Origin: Lysinibacillus sp. 2017 | Lineage (GTDB): Bacteria; Bacillota; Bacilli; Bacillales_A; Planococcaceae | DNA length: 64,000 bases | Direction: 5' to 3' | NCBI RefSeq assembly: GCF_003073375.1 | Contig: NZ_CP029002.1 | Span: 916,001-980,000, forward strand | In this document: one piece after another, positions 48,148 through 57,434 of the stretch | Position numbering within the stretch: the stretch's first letter is position 1 | Layout: each line of letters opens with the position of its first letter | Notes under the pieces: model-generated | Databases searched by the model: none | What the model saw: the letters and a program-made list of their open reading frames with translations, nothing else | Told to the model about the DNA's origin: nothing | Translations under genes and position numbers: made by a program

Positions 48148-48184
48148 AAAAGGAGGGTAGCTACTTGCTGTCCCTTCTTTTTTT
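48148..48184 (+). terminator. Terminator-like hairpin between khpA and rimM
   Basis: AAAGGAGGG pairs with CCCTTCTTT (one G-T) around a 14-base loop, followed by a T-run. It lies inside what is one operon in B. subtilis, so it may only partly stop transcription. Confidence 0.65.
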
Positions 48185-48224
48185 CATATAATAAACTTAT
48201 AAAACATAACGAGGTGTTAACACA

Positions 48225-48743
48225 ATGGAATGGTTTAATGTTGGACGTATTGTAAATACACATGGAATTCGTGGCGAACTACGAATTTTATCGACAACTG
48301 ATTTTGAAGAAGATCGCTTTGCAGTCGGTTCAAAATTAGCAGCATTTAAAAAAGATGATAAAAAGCCAACTTGGGTAACAATCGGATCATCTCGACGCCA
48401 TAAAAACTTTATTTTGGTAACCTTCGAAGGAATGGAGAACATCAATTTGGTGGAGCCTTTCAAGGAAGGGCTGCTAAAAATAACGATGGATCAATTAGAA
48501 GAAGATGTACTAGAAGAAAATGAGTACTATCACTTTGAAATTATGGATTGTGAAGTATTTTCTGAAGAAGGCGAACTAATCGGTGTCGTAACAGATATTT
48601 TAGAAACTGGTGCTAATGATGTATGGGAGATTAAAGCTAAAGGCGGAAAAAGTCATTACATCCCGTACATCGAAGACATCGTTAAAGAAATCAATGTAGA
48701 TGAAAAGAAAATTATCATTCATGTCATGGACGGCTTATTGTAA
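48225..48743 (+). CDS. rimM: Ribosome maturation factor RimM
   Basis: Assists assembly of the 30S head by binding S19. The 172-residue protein has an N-terminal RimM domain ([18 protein letters not shown]) and a C-terminal PRC-barrel domain ([17 protein letters not shown]). It shares one base with trmD (TAATG). Confidence 0.94.
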   Translation: MEWFNVGRIVNTHGIRGELRILSTTDFEEDRFAVGSKLAAFKKDDKKPTWVTIGSSRRHKNFILVTFEGMENINLVEPFKEGLLKITMDQLEEDVLEENEYYHFEIMDCEVFSEEGELIGVVTDILETGANDVWEIKAKGGKSHYIPYIEDIVKEINVDEKKIIIHVMDGLL

Positions 48744-49471
48744 TGCAAATTCATGTACTTAGCCTATTTCCAGAAATGTTCTCGGGTGTATTTGGCTCAT
48801 CGATTATAAAAAAGGCACAGGAAAAAGGTGCTGTTGAATTAGCGGTAACAGATATTCGCGAATACAGTGAAAACAAACACAAACAAGTTGACGATTATCC
48901 GTACGGGGGAGGCGCGGGGATGGTACTTAAACCAGAACCGATGTTTAAAGCCGTAGAAGCTATCACAAAGGATCGTAAGCCTCGTGTAATCTTAATGTGC
49001 CCACAAGGAGAACGCTTCAATCAGAAGAAGGCAGAGGAGCTTTCTAAGGAAGATGATTTAGTATTCCTTTGTGGTCATTATGAAGGGTATGACGAACGAA
49101 TTCGGACACACTTAGTAACGGATGAAATTTCCATTGGCGATTTCGTTTTAACGGGTGGAGAGCTACCTGCGATGACAATCATTGATTCAATTGTTCGTTT
49201 GTTACCAGGTGTACTTGGTCAGCAAGATTCACATATTCAAGATTCTTTTTCAACAGGGTTGTTAGAGCACCCTCATTATACACGACCAGCTGAGTTTAGA
49301 GGGATGAAAGTGCCAGATGTACTGTTATCAGGCAACCATGCGAAAATTGCTGAATGGCGCGAGGAACAGTCGTTTAAACGGACATTAGAACGTCGTCCAG
49401 ACCTTATAGAAGCGCTCGAACTAACGGACAAGCAATTAAAAATTATTGCCAAAATAAAGTCTGAAATGTAA
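48743..49471 (+). CDS. trmD: tRNA (guanine-37-N1)-methyltransferase TrmD
   Basis: SPOUT-class knotted methyltransferase that makes m1G37 and prevents +1 frameshifting. The 242-residue protein has [13 protein letters not shown] at the N terminus, the trefoil-knot SAM site ([29 protein letters not shown]) and a C-terminal tRNA-binding domain. Translation is coupled to rimM. Confidence 0.95.
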   Translation: MQIHVLSLFPEMFSGVFGSSIIKKAQEKGAVELAVTDIREYSENKHKQVDDYPYGGGAGMVLKPEPMFKAVEAITKDRKPRVILMCPQGERFNQKKAEELSKEDDLVFLCGHYEGYDERIRTHLVTDEISIGDFVLTGGELPAMTIIDSIVRLLPGVLGQQDSHIQDSFSTGLLEHPHYTRPAEFRGMKVPDVLLSGNHAKIAEWREEQSFKRTLERRPDLIEALELTDKQLKIIAKIKSEM

Positions 49472-49482
49472 AGCAAAACTAC

Positions 49483-49511
49483 TTGCAAGCTAAAATTTTA
49501 TATGTTAAGAT
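49483..49511 (+). promoter_or_regulatory. Promoter of rplS
   Basis: TTGCAA (49483-49488), 17-base spacer, TAAGAT (49506-49511) with TG one base before it (extended -10). About 95 bases before rplS, leaving room for a leader of some 80 bases. Confidence 0.6.
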
Positions 49512-49517
49512 TCAATT

Positions 49518-49590
49518 TGTGCTTCTATGTAAAGCACTGAATTACGGTGTTCCGCTGTGGCTAAGATTTAGCGTGCAAGAGCATCTGTCT
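49518..49590 (+). ncRNA. Probable ribosomal protein L19 leader
   Basis: The rplS 5' leader folds into GTGCTT/AAGCAC, a CAC/GTG pair and GCTAA/TTAGC, with the single-stranded-looking TTCCGCTGTGG between. Firmicutes rplS genes carry a conserved L19 leader thought to mediate autoregulation. The match here is by position and by these short conserved-looking elements, from memory of the family, so a covariance-model search would decide it. Confidence 0.5.
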
Positions 49591-49604
49591 AAGGAGAGAA
49601 AATA

Positions 49605-49949
49605 ATGTCAAACATTATCACAGAAATCACAAAAGACCAACTACGTTCTGACCTACCTACATTCCGTCCTGGTGACACTGTTAAGGTACACGTTAAAGTA
49701 GTTGAGGGTACTCGTGAGCGTATCCAATTATTCGAAGGTGTAGTTATTAAACGTCGTGGTGGCGGAATTAGCGAAACTTTCACAGTACGTAAAATTTCTT
49801 ACGGCGTTGGTGTTGAACGTACTTTCCCAGTACACACTCCAAAAATCGCTAAATTAGAAGTAGTTCGTAAAGGTAAAGTACGTCGTGCTAAACTTTACTA
49901 CCTACGTAACTTACGTGGTAAAGCTGCTCGTATTAAAGAAATTCGATAA
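49605..49949 (+). CDS. rplS: 50S ribosomal protein L19
   Basis: A 114-residue ribosomal protein at the 30S-50S interface. [16 protein letters not shown] and RVQLFEG-like [15 protein letters not shown] are the L19 hallmarks, followed by [20 protein letters not shown]. Strong AAGGAGAG site before the ATG. Confidence 0.96.
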   Translation: MSNIITEITKDQLRSDLPTFRPGDTVKVHVKVVEGTRERIQLFEGVVIKRRGGGISETFTVRKISYGVGVERTFPVHTPKIAKLEVVRKGKVRRAKLYYLRNLRGKAARIKEIR

Positions 49950-49961
49950 GAACGATTTAGG

Positions 49962-49990
49962 AGGGGACTTGTTTTTACAAGTCCCTTTCT
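49962..49990 (+). terminator. Terminator after rplS
   Basis: GGGACTTG/CAAGTCCC hairpin followed by TTTCTTTC. Confidence 0.8.
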
Positions 49991-50075
49991 TTCATGAAAA
50001 TAATAACTCGGTCTTTACACTAGATCGAGTTCTATTTTATGAACATAGAAACACGTGCAAGTGTAGATTATATTT

Positions 50076-50104
50076 TTGCTTGAAATACATATTTCGTATA
50101 CAAT
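50076..50104 (+). promoter_or_regulatory. Candidate promoter of lepB
   Basis: TTGCTT (50076-50081), 17 bases, TACAAT (50099-50104), about 30 bases before the GTG start. Confidence 0.5.
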
Positions 50105-50132
50105 AAGTTTGATAAGCAAGGGGGATAGCTAC

Positions 50133-50696
50133 GTGGAAAAAACTGAAAAAGAAAAAAATGAGCTTTGGGAATGGACAAAAGCGTTACTCATAGCCTTTGC
50201 AATTGCTGCATTTATTCGTTATTTTTTATTTACACCGATTGTAGTTGATGGGGAGTCAATGATGCCGACCCTTGAAAATGGAGATCGAATGATTGTTAAT
50301 AAATTCAGTTATAAAATTGGAGAACCTGACCGCTTTGATATCGTTGTTTTCCATGCACCTGAAAAAAAGGATTATATTAAACGTGTAATCGGCCTTCCTG
50401 GTGATTATTTGGAATATAAAGATGATCAGCTCTATATTAATGGTGAACCAATCGATGAACCATATTTAGATGAATATAAAGAGGAAATAACAGAAGGTAA
50501 TTTAACGTATGACTTTACTTTAAAGGATATTGATCCGTCCCTTGATGTGATTCCAGAAGGTTATGTTTTTGTAATGGGGGATAACCGCGAATATAGTAAA
50601 GACAGCCGCCATATCGGAATTGTTTCAATCGATGAAATTATCGGTAATACAAGTATTGTTTTCTGGCCTTTAAGTGAAATTGAAATTGTAAAATAA
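50133..50696 (+). CDS. lepB: Signal peptidase I
   Basis: Membrane-anchored serine protease that removes signal peptides from exported proteins. The 187-residue protein has one N-terminal transmembrane helix (about 15-33), catalytic S42 in GESMMPTL, and catalytic K83 in YIKRVIGLPGD, the SipS-type dyad. GDNREYSKDSR is conserved box E. The GTG at 50133 follows AAGGGGGAT; an upstream in-frame start overlaps the promoter. Confidence 0.93.
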   Translation: MEKTEKEKNELWEWTKALLIAFAIAAFIRYFLFTPIVVDGESMMPTLENGDRMIVNKFSYKIGEPDRFDIVVFHAPEKKDYIKRVIGLPGDYLEYKDDQLYINGEPIDEPYLDEYKEEITEGNLTYDFTLKDIDPSLDVIPEGYVFVMGDNREYSKDSRHIGIVSIDEIIGNTSIVFWPLSEIEIVK

Positions 50697-50701
50697 AAGA
50701 T

Positions 50702-50737
50702 AAATGAGGGGGTAAGAGCGTACTCCTCATTTTTTTA
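50702..50737 (+). terminator. Terminator after lepB
   Basis: AAATGAGG...GTA pairs with TAC...CCTCATTT, then a T-run. Confidence 0.8.
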
Positions 50738-50859
50738 GTGAATAAGAAAGTATAACTTCTCAAGGAAATTCTCATAAGAAAGACATTAATTCGCATTATT
50801 TTGCGCGAATTGTGTTTTTTTAATCGAATCCAACACGCTCGAATTTAGGAGGTAATAAA

Positions 50860-51810
50860 ATGACAATTCAATGGTTCCCTGGACATATGGCCAAGGCACG
50901 TCGTCAAGTATCAGAGAGCTTAAAGCTTGTAGATATCATATTTGAACTTGTAGATGCTCGCCTGCCATTATCCTCACGAAACCCAATGATAGATGAAGTA
51001 ATTCATCAAAAGCCACGTCTACTCGTTTTAAATAAGCAAGATATGGCTGATGAGCAAGAAACACGCCGCTGGATTCAATATTTTGATGAGCACGGATTTA
51101 AAGCCGTTGCGATCAACTCATTAGAAGGGAAAGGCTTACAAGCAGTTACAAAAGCCGCCCAAGAAATTTTAGCTGAAAAGTGGGAACGAATGAAATCGAG
51201 AGGTATGAAACCTCGTGCCATTCGTGCGATGATTGTCGGAATTCCAAACGTAGGGAAATCGACGTTAATCAACCGTTTAGCGAAAAAGAACTTAGCGAAA
51301 ACCGGTAATACACCAGGTGTCACAAAAGCGCAGCAATGGATTAAAGTAGGGAAAGAAGTTGAACTACTAGATACACCAGGGATTTTATGGCCGAAGTTTG
51401 AAGATCAAGAAGTAGGTTATAAGCTCGCGCTAACTGGTGCGATTAAAGATACGATTATCAACATGGAAGATTTAGCAGTGTATGGCTTACGTTTCTTAGC
51501 TACCCATTATCCAGCACGCATGGAAGAACGCTACAAGCTTTCGAGTGTTGCTGAAGATTTAGTCGATACATTTGATCATATCGGAAAATTACGCCGCGTG
51601 TTTGGACAGGGCGGAGAAATTGATTATGATCAAGTTTCTGTTTTAATCGTACGTGATATTCGGGAGCAAAATTTAGGTAAATTAACATTTGATTTCGTTG
51701 CTGAACAAATTGAAAAAGAAAAATTAGCAGAAGCTATCGCTAAAGAAAATGAAGAGCGTCGTATAAGAAATCAAGAGTTACGTCGTCAAAAACAGCTTGA
51801 AAAAGAGTAA
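50860..51810 (+). CDS. rbgA: Ribosome biogenesis GTPase RbgA (YlqF)
   Basis: Essential GTPase for late 50S assembly in Bacillus. The 316-residue protein starts [14 protein letters not shown] and shows circularly permuted G motifs: NKQDM (G4) precedes GIPNVGKST (G1, about 127-135) and [10 protein letters not shown] (G3). A helical C-terminal RNA-binding domain ends in a charged coiled coil. Confidence 0.95.
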   Translation: MTIQWFPGHMAKARRQVSESLKLVDIIFELVDARLPLSSRNPMIDEVIHQKPRLLVLNKQDMADEQETRRWIQYFDEHGFKAVAINSLEGKGLQAVTKAAQEILAEKWERMKSRGMKPRAIRAMIVGIPNVGKSTLINRLAKKNLAKTGNTPGVTKAQQWIKVGKEVELLDTPGILWPKFEDQEVGYKLALTGAIKDTIINMEDLAVYGLRFLATHYPARMEERYKLSSVAEDLVDTFDHIGKLRRVFGQGGEIDYDQVSVLIVRDIREQNLGKLTFDFVAEQIEKEKLAEAIAKENEERRIRNQELRRQKQLEKE

Positions 51811-51820
51811 CAATAAGGAC

Positions 51821-51857
51821 AAAACCTTTTTCACATTTTGTGAAGAAGGTTTTTTCT
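51821..51857 (+). terminator. Terminator after rbgA
   Basis: AAAACCTT-TTTCAC and its complement GTGAAGAAGGTTTT around ATTTT, then TTCTTTT. Confidence 0.8.
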
Positions 51858-51914
51858 TTTATAATTCAAAATAAGACCGATATAACATTTAATGACACGA
51901 TTTGAGGAATAACG

Positions 51915-52679
51915 ATGAAAACAATTAAAGAAATTACATTAGCATTAAAAGAAGCAACAAAAATGGAACCGTGGATGCAGGAATTTGCTGAAGATGAGCG
52001 GAACGGTGTCGTAAAAGCTTGGGCGCAGTTTCAAAAACGTCTTGCCAAAACGGAGCAGTTACATGCTGCGCATACAGCAAAATTACAATTTGACGCGTCT
52101 TACTTGCCACACGAACAGGCACTGGTAGCTGGTACTGATGAAGCAGGGCGTGGTCCACTAGCTGGTCCAGTCGTGACAGCGGCGGTTATTTTACCGAACT
52201 ACTGTGAGGAATTACTTGGTGTGAATGACTCGAAACAGCTTTCAAAAAATAAACGCAATGAATTTGCTGCGCGTATAAAGACGCATGCCCTATATTATGC
52301 CGTGCATTTTCAAAGTGTTGAAGAAATTGATAAGCACAACATTTATGAAGCAACACGCCAGTCAATGTTAAAAAGTATTGAAACACTCGAAGTGAAGCCA
52401 GATTTTATTTTAGCAGATGCAATGACACTTCATACCAATATTCCACAAGCATCGATTATTAAAGGCGATGCACAAAGTTTAGCAATTGCTGCAGCGTCAA
52501 TTTTAGCGAAGACGGCACGTGATGATTATATGGAAGCGTTAGATCAACAGTTCCCTGAATATGGTTTTGCACAGCATGCTGGATACGGTACGAAACAGCA
52601 TTTAGAAGCGCTAGAACAGTTTGGACCGACCGAGCATCACAGAAAAACATTTGAACCGATTAAGTCTATGATTGAATAA
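51915..52679 (+). CDS. rnhB: Ribonuclease HII
   Basis: Cuts RNA in RNA-DNA hybrids and removes misincorporated ribonucleotides. The 254-residue protein has an extended N-terminal region (about 70 residues, typical of Bacillus RNase HII) before the catalytic GTDEAGRGPLAG with D75 and E76. VNDSKQLS and the LADA segment contain the remaining acidic ligands. Confidence 0.95.
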   Translation: MKTIKEITLALKEATKMEPWMQEFAEDERNGVVKAWAQFQKRLAKTEQLHAAHTAKLQFDASYLPHEQALVAGTDEAGRGPLAGPVVTAAVILPNYCEELLGVNDSKQLSKNKRNEFAARIKTHALYYAVHFQSVEEIDKHNIYEATRQSMLKSIETLEVKPDFILADAMTLHTNIPQASIIKGDAQSLAIAAASILAKTARDDYMEALDQQFPEYGFAQHAGYGTKQHLEALEQFGPTEHHRKTFEPIKSMIE

Positions 52680-52692
52680 AAGGAGTGATGGG

Positions 52693-54624
52693 ATGAACTT
52701 TGCATCATTTAATCCGATACAAGCAAGCAATGTCCAACAGACTGTACAAAATCAACCATTAGCACTAAAACAAGATCAAGTCTTTCACGGAACGATTAAA
52801 CAATTATATCCAGATCAAATGGCGGAAGTTCAAGTTGGCGGTCAAAAATTAATGGCTAAATTAGAAGTGCCATTAAAAGTCGGAGATGCTCATTTCTTTC
52901 AAGTGACATCAACAAATCCACAAACGGAATTAAAAGTTGTTACTGGGCCAATGTCTCAATCGATGACGCCAACTCAGCAAATGAATCAACTTCTAGAAAC
53001 AATGAATTTGCCAAAATCCTCGGATATGCAACAAGTATTATCACACTTTATTAAAGCACAAATTCCAATTTCAAAAGAGCAGCTAATGACTGCAGAAACG
53101 TGGATGAAAAACTTACCTGAGGGTGTTTCAAAAAACGATGCATTGCAAGCATTACAGCGTATGGTTGAATATAAAATGCCATTTACAAATACAGTTTTTC
53201 AAGCGTTAACACAAGGTGCAAAGACGGATGGTATGTCGACAAATTTAGCTAACTTAGCCCAACTATTAGCAACGCATACAGGTGGCAATGAAAGCATAAA
53301 GGCCAATTTATTACAACAAATTCAGCAATTAGCAAAGCCGTTAAACAATGAAACAGGTGGCGTATTACTTGCGCGAGCAGCGCAAGATTTACTAAATGCA
53401 TCAGCTCCGGTTTCGTCAAAGTTACAAGCGTTAACCGTTTTAAAAGAAGCGGGGGTTTTACCGCAAAATGCGAACTTACAAAATTGGCAATCTGTAAATC
53501 AACAGCCAACGCAGGTACAACAAACCATGCAAGCACCAGCAGGAATGCCACAAAACGCTTTGCCTTCACAAGCAGGGCAAATGATTCAACAGTTAATGCA
53601 AACACCACCAGAGCAAAGTAAGCAAATGATGGAGCAAGTACGATCTTGGGTAAATAATGAAAATTTACTTTCTACAGCACAAAAAGAACAAATTCAGCAA
53701 TTAGTAAATCGATTTGCCCAAATTCCACCATCCAAACAAGCGGTAGAAGTATTCGTGAAACAATTACATGAGCAATTAACAAAAGCGTTTAGTGACAATG
53801 CATCTACACGTTTATTTACACAAAATGAACAAGGGATATCAGCAAAAGATCAGCTCGTTTCATTATTAAAGCCGGATAGCTCACCACAAATGATGGATCA
53901 ATTACTCCGGAATTTAGTGAAAGTATCTGCAGATAGTTCGCAACCACAAGTTCAAAGTACATTGACTCAGGCAGAAGCGCAAGTACAGTCAGCAGCAGAT
54001 AGCCGTGCAATGGAGCAAGCAATGAAAACGGTATTAAAGGGACTCGGTGTTAGTTACGAAGCGACGTTAGCGAGTAAAGCAGGGGATGTCCAAGCCGTTG
54101 CACAACAAATGAAACCGCAATTATTAACACTTATTCAAGATGCACAAACGCCTCCCGCACTGCGAGATGCAGCTGAAACGGTAATGGCACGTATTAATGG
54201 GATGCAGTTATTATCAAGCGAAAATGGGCATCAGCATCAACTCGTTATGCAAGTCCCATTAGAATTTTTCGGTAAGAAAATGGATGCTACACTTCAATGG
54301 AATGGCCGTATGAAAGATGATGGCAAAATTGATGCAAATTTTGCACGTATATTATTTTATTTAAATATGGAAACGCTGCAGCAAACGGTTGTTGACATGC
54401 AAGTACAAAATCGTGTCATAACGATCAATATTTTTAATGATTTACCGAATTTAGATAGTTTGGCTACTTCGTTAAAAGGTTCCCTTAAAGCCGGGTTAGC
54501 TGACAAAGAATATGTGCTATCAGGTGTCTTTATAAAACCGTTTGAAGAACGTGAGGGGAAAAACGTCACAAAAAATTCAAATCAACCCGATGAGCAGCAT
54601 AGCGGGGTGGATATTCGAGTATGA
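52693..54624 (+). CDS. YlqG-like protein of unknown function, FliK-like
   Basis: A 643-residue protein located, like B. subtilis ylqG, between rnhB and an FlhB-C-like gene. It has a Gln/Met-rich middle (about residues 255-300 and onward) resembling the low-complexity linker of hook-length control protein FliK. The more ordered C-terminal part (about 510-615) contains QLVMQVPLEFFGKKMDATLQ, reminiscent of the FliK/Flg_hook domain. No signal peptide or membrane segment. The pairing with an FlhB-C-like protein downstream mirrors the FliK-FlhB partnership. No function is established. The start at 52693 follows AAAGGAGTG. Confidence 0.75.
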   Translation: MNFASFNPIQASNVQQTVQNQPLALKQDQVFHGTIKQLYPDQMAEVQVGGQKLMAKLEVPLKVGDAHFFQVTSTNPQTELKVVTGPMSQSMTPTQQMNQLLETMNLPKSSDMQQVLSHFIKAQIPISKEQLMTAETWMKNLPEGVSKNDALQALQRMVEYKMPFTNTVFQALTQGAKTDGMSTNLANLAQLLATHTGGNESIKANLLQQIQQLAKPLNNETGGVLLARAAQDLLNASAPVSSKLQALTVLKEAGVLPQNANLQNWQSVNQQPTQVQQTMQAPAGMPQNALPSQAGQMIQQLMQTPPEQSKQMMEQVRSWVNNENLLSTAQKEQIQQLVNRFAQIPPSKQAVEVFVKQLHEQLTKAFSDNASTRLFTQNEQGISAKDQLVSLLKPDSSPQMMDQLLRNLVKVSADSSQPQVQSTLTQAEAQVQSAADSRAMEQAMKTVLKGLGVSYEATLASKAGDVQAVAQQMKPQLLTLIQDAQTPPALRDAAETVMARINGMQLLSSENGHQHQLVMQVPLEFFGKKMDATLQWNGRMKDDGKIDANFARILFYLNMETLQQTVVDMQVQNRVITINIFNDLPNLDSLATSLKGSLKAGLADKEYVLSGVFIKPFEEREGKNVTKNSNQPDEQHSGVDIRV

Positions 54625-54932
54625 GTGAAAAAAAATTTGTACGAAAAGAAGCCATCGCGTTATCTTATGATCCACAAAAAAGTACAGGTCCTAAGATAGT
54701 TGCTAAAGGTAAAGGGAAAATTGCCGAAACTATTTTAGAAACGGCTACACTAAATGATGTACCAGTTTATGAAGATCCTAACCTCGTTCAACTTTTGGGA
54801 CAACTGGATTTAAACACTTCTATTCCAGAGGAACTCTATCAAGCAGTGGCTGAAGTATTTGCTTTTATTTATCACCTTGATGAAAAACATAAATCAACAT
54901 TGGTAAACAACAACAGTAGACTAGATATGTAG
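54621..54932 (+). CDS. YlqH-like protein, FlhB cytoplasmic-domain homologue
   Basis: A 103-residue protein resembling the cytoplasmic FlhB/YscU export-switch domain without its membrane part: RKEAIALSYDPQKSTGPKIVAKGKGKIA. The self-cleaving NPTH motif of true FlhB is absent, replaced by a sequence around YDPQKS, so it should not autocleave. In B. subtilis, ylqH occupies the same place. It overlaps the FliK-like gene by four bases, so the two are made together. Role unknown. Confidence 0.8.
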   Translation: MSEKKFVRKEAIALSYDPQKSTGPKIVAKGKGKIAETILETATLNDVPVYEDPNLVQLLGQLDLNTSIPEELYQAVAEVFAFIYHLDEKHKSTLVNNNSRLDM

Positions 54933-55113
54933 TTTACTGTTTTTGTCGTATGCAAAAACGTCTTGAAAATGTATCTTCACATACAATTGAATGTGACAAT
55001 TTTTTAAAAATTTTTGCCTATTTGATTGGAAAGAATAGCACATTATTGTGTCAGCGCGCTTTTTTCTATTTAGTAAATACTTTTTAAAAAGTTAGTAATT
55101 TTATACAGAAAGA
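54933..55113. other. Intergenic region before sucC
   Basis: AT-rich, no coding frame visible. No clear terminator for the preceding pair; a partial AGCGCGC-plus-T-run near 55053-55065 has no matching arm that I can find. Confidence 0.4.
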
Positions 55114-55159
55114 ATATTTGTTCATAAAAACATATAAAAAACGTTTTTATGACAAATAT
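55114..55159. promoter_or_regulatory. Inverted repeat just upstream of the sucCD promoter
   Basis: ATATTTGT-T-CATAAAAAC and GTTTTTATGACAAATAT are complementary over 17 bases with a single bulged T and an 11-base loop. It has no T-run after it and abuts the -35 region, so it looks like an operator or cruciform rather than a terminator. Confidence 0.6.
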
Positions 55160-55187
55160 AGACATTGTCTGAATTATTGTTTAGAAT
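55159..55187 (+). promoter_or_regulatory. Candidate promoter of sucCD
   Basis: TAGACA (55159-55164), 17-base spacer, TAGAAT (55182-55187), 50 bases before sucC. The upstream inverted repeat ends on its first base. Confidence 0.5.
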
Positions 55188-55236
55188 AGAAAATGTTAGT
55201 AGAATAATTTCCAAATGTCCGATGGGAGGATGTATC

Positions 55237-56418
55237 ATGAATATCCATGAGTATCAAGGAAAAGAAATATTAAGAAAATACGGTGTGGCAGTTCCAAAAG
55301 GAAGTGTAGCGTTTTCACCAGATGAAGCAGTAAAAGTGGCAAAAGAATTAGGTGCGAACGTAACAGTTGTTAAAGCACAAATTCATGCAGGCGGTCGTGG
55401 TAAAGCGGGCGGTGTAAAAATTGCAAAAAATCTTGAAGAAGTTCGTTCATATGCGAAAGAGTTATTAGGCAAAGTTTTAGTAACGCATCAAACAGGTCCA
55501 GAAGGTAAAGAAATAAAACGTCTTTACATTGAAGAAGGATCGGACATTAAAAAAGAGTACTATTTAAGTTTAGTACTAGACCGCGCAACTTCTTGTGTTG
55601 TCATGATGGGTTCAGAAGAAGGCGGCATGGATATTGAAGAGGTAGCAGAATCAAATCCAGAAAAAATCTTCAAAGAAGTCATCGATCCTGTAACAGGTTT
55701 AATGCCTTATCAAGCACGTCGTATGGCATTTAATATGAACATTCCATCTAACTTAGTGAACAAATCGGTAGCACTTATGTTAGGTATCTATAAAGCATTT
55801 ATCGATAAAGATGCATCAACAGTAGAGATTAACCCACTTGTAGTAACGGGTGATGATCAAGTTGTAGCATTAGATGCAAAATTCAATTTCGATGCAAATG
55901 CATTATATCGCCACAAAGATATTATTGAATTACGAGATTTTGATGAAGAAGATCCAAAAGAAATCGAAGCGTCTAAATATGACTTAAGCTATATTTCATT
56001 AGATGGAAATATTGGCTGTATGGTTAATGGTGCTGGTCTTGCGATGGCAACAATGGACACGATTAGTTATTACGGCGGTTCACCGGCCAATTTCTTGGAC
56101 GTTGGGGGCGGCGCGACAGCTGAAAAAGTAACAGAAGCATTTAAAATTATCTTATCTGACAAAAATGTTAAAGGAATTTTCGTTAATATTTTTGGAGGTA
56201 TTATGAAATGTGACATCATTGCATCAGGTGTTATCACTGCTGCAAAAGAAGTTGGTTTACAAGTACCGTTAGTTGTTCGTTTAGAAGGAACAAATGTAGA
56301 TTTAGGTAAACAACTATTAAATGAATCTGGCTTAAATATTGTAGCAGCTGACTCAATGGCAGACGGCGCACAAAAAATCGTTGAATTAGTAGAGGCTGAA
56401 GGCGGGGTTATGGCATGA
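55237..56418 (+). CDS. sucC: Succinyl-CoA synthetase, beta subunit (ADP-forming)
   Basis: The nucleotide-binding subunit of the TCA-cycle enzyme that interconverts succinyl-CoA and succinate with ATP synthesis. The 393-residue protein begins [17 protein letters not shown] and has the ATP-grasp fold with [15 protein letters not shown], and [15 protein letters not shown] near the C terminus. The ATG at 55237 follows GGGAGGATG; an upstream open stretch from 55165 overlaps the promoter. Its stop overlaps sucD. Confidence 0.96.
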   Translation: MNIHEYQGKEILRKYGVAVPKGSVAFSPDEAVKVAKELGANVTVVKAQIHAGGRGKAGGVKIAKNLEEVRSYAKELLGKVLVTHQTGPEGKEIKRLYIEEGSDIKKEYYLSLVLDRATSCVVMMGSEEGGMDIEEVAESNPEKIFKEVIDPVTGLMPYQARRMAFNMNIPSNLVNKSVALMLGIYKAFIDKDASTVEINPLVVTGDDQVVALDAKFNFDANALYRHKDIIELRDFDEEDPKEIEASKYDLSYISLDGNIGCMVNGAGLAMATMDTISYYGGSPANFLDVGGGATAEKVTEAFKIILSDKNVKGIFVNIFGGIMKCDIIASGVITAAKEVGLQVPLVVRLEGTNVDLGKQLLNESGLNIVAADSMADGAQKIVELVEAEGGVMA

Positions 56419-57317
56419 GCGTGTTCATTAATAAAGAAACAAAAGTAATTGTACAAGGTATTACTGGGGAAACAGCCCTATTCCATACAAAGCAAATGAT
56501 AGAATATGGTACAAAAATCGTTGCAGGTGTAACACCAGGTAAAGGTGGTCTTGAAATCGAAGGCGTACCAGTATTCAATACAGTGCAAGCAGCAGTGGAT
56601 GCTACAGGTGCAAACGTTTCAGTTATTTATGTTCCAGCACCATTCGCAGCAGATGCAATCATTGAAGCAGTGGATGCTGATCTTGATATGACAATTTGTA
56701 TTACAGAGCATATTCCAGTGTTAGACATGGTAAAAGTAAAACGCTATATGGAAGGTAAAAAGACTCGTTTAGTTGGTCCAAACTGTCCAGGTGTTATTAC
56801 AGCAGATGAATGTAAAATTGGTATTATGCCAGGTTACATCCATACAAAAGGGCATGTAGGTGTTATTTCACGTTCTGGTACATTAACATATGAAGCGGTA
56901 CATCAATTAACACAAGCAGGTATCGGTCAAACGACAGCTGTAGGTATTGGTGGAGATCCAGTAAACGGGACAAACTTCATTGACTGCTTAAAAGTATTCA
57001 ACGAAGATCCTGAAACATATGCAGTCGTTATGATTGGTGAAATCGGCGGCACAGCAGAAGAAGAAGCTGCTGAATGGATTCAAGCAAATATGAAGAAACC
57101 AGTTGTAGGCTTCATCGGTGGTCAAACGGCGCCTCCAGGAAAACGTATGGGTCACGCAGGTGCCATCATTTCAGGCGGTAAAGGTACAGCGGCTGAAAAA
57201 ATTAAAGCCATGAATGCAGCGGGTATCGAAGTAGCACCAACACCATCTGTTATTGGTGAAACTTTAATTAAAGTGATTAAAGAAAAAGGGCTATACGAAG
57301 CTTGTAAAACACATTAA
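56415..57317 (+). CDS. sucD: Succinyl-CoA synthetase, alpha subunit
   Basis: The CoA-binding, phosphohistidine subunit, 300 residues. [20 protein letters not shown] is the CoA-binding start, and the phosphorylated histidine lies in [12 protein letters not shown] near residue 246. The ATGA overlap with sucC is the classical coupling for this heterodimer. Confidence 0.96.
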   Translation: MSVFINKETKVIVQGITGETALFHTKQMIEYGTKIVAGVTPGKGGLEIEGVPVFNTVQAAVDATGANVSVIYVPAPFAADAIIEAVDADLDMTICITEHIPVLDMVKVKRYMEGKKTRLVGPNCPGVITADECKIGIMPGYIHTKGHVGVISRSGTLTYEAVHQLTQAGIGQTTAVGIGGDPVNGTNFIDCLKVFNEDPETYAVVMIGEIGGTAEEEAAEWIQANMKKPVVGFIGGQTAPPGKRMGHAGAIISGGKGTAAEKIKAMNAAGIEVAPTPSVIGETLIKVIKEKGLYEACKTH

Positions 57318-57321
57318 AATG

Positions 57322-57356
57322 AAAGATGTAGCGTCGCCATGCGCTACATCTTTTTT
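57322..57356 (+). terminator. Terminator after sucD
   Basis: AAAGATGTAGCG/CGCTACATCTTT hairpin followed by TTTT. Confidence 0.88.
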
Positions 57357-57434
57357 ATCATGAATTACTTCACGCTCTTTCAAAAAAATATGCGGTCATT
57401 CTAATTTCTTCTATTAAAAATAAGGAGTGTTTAA

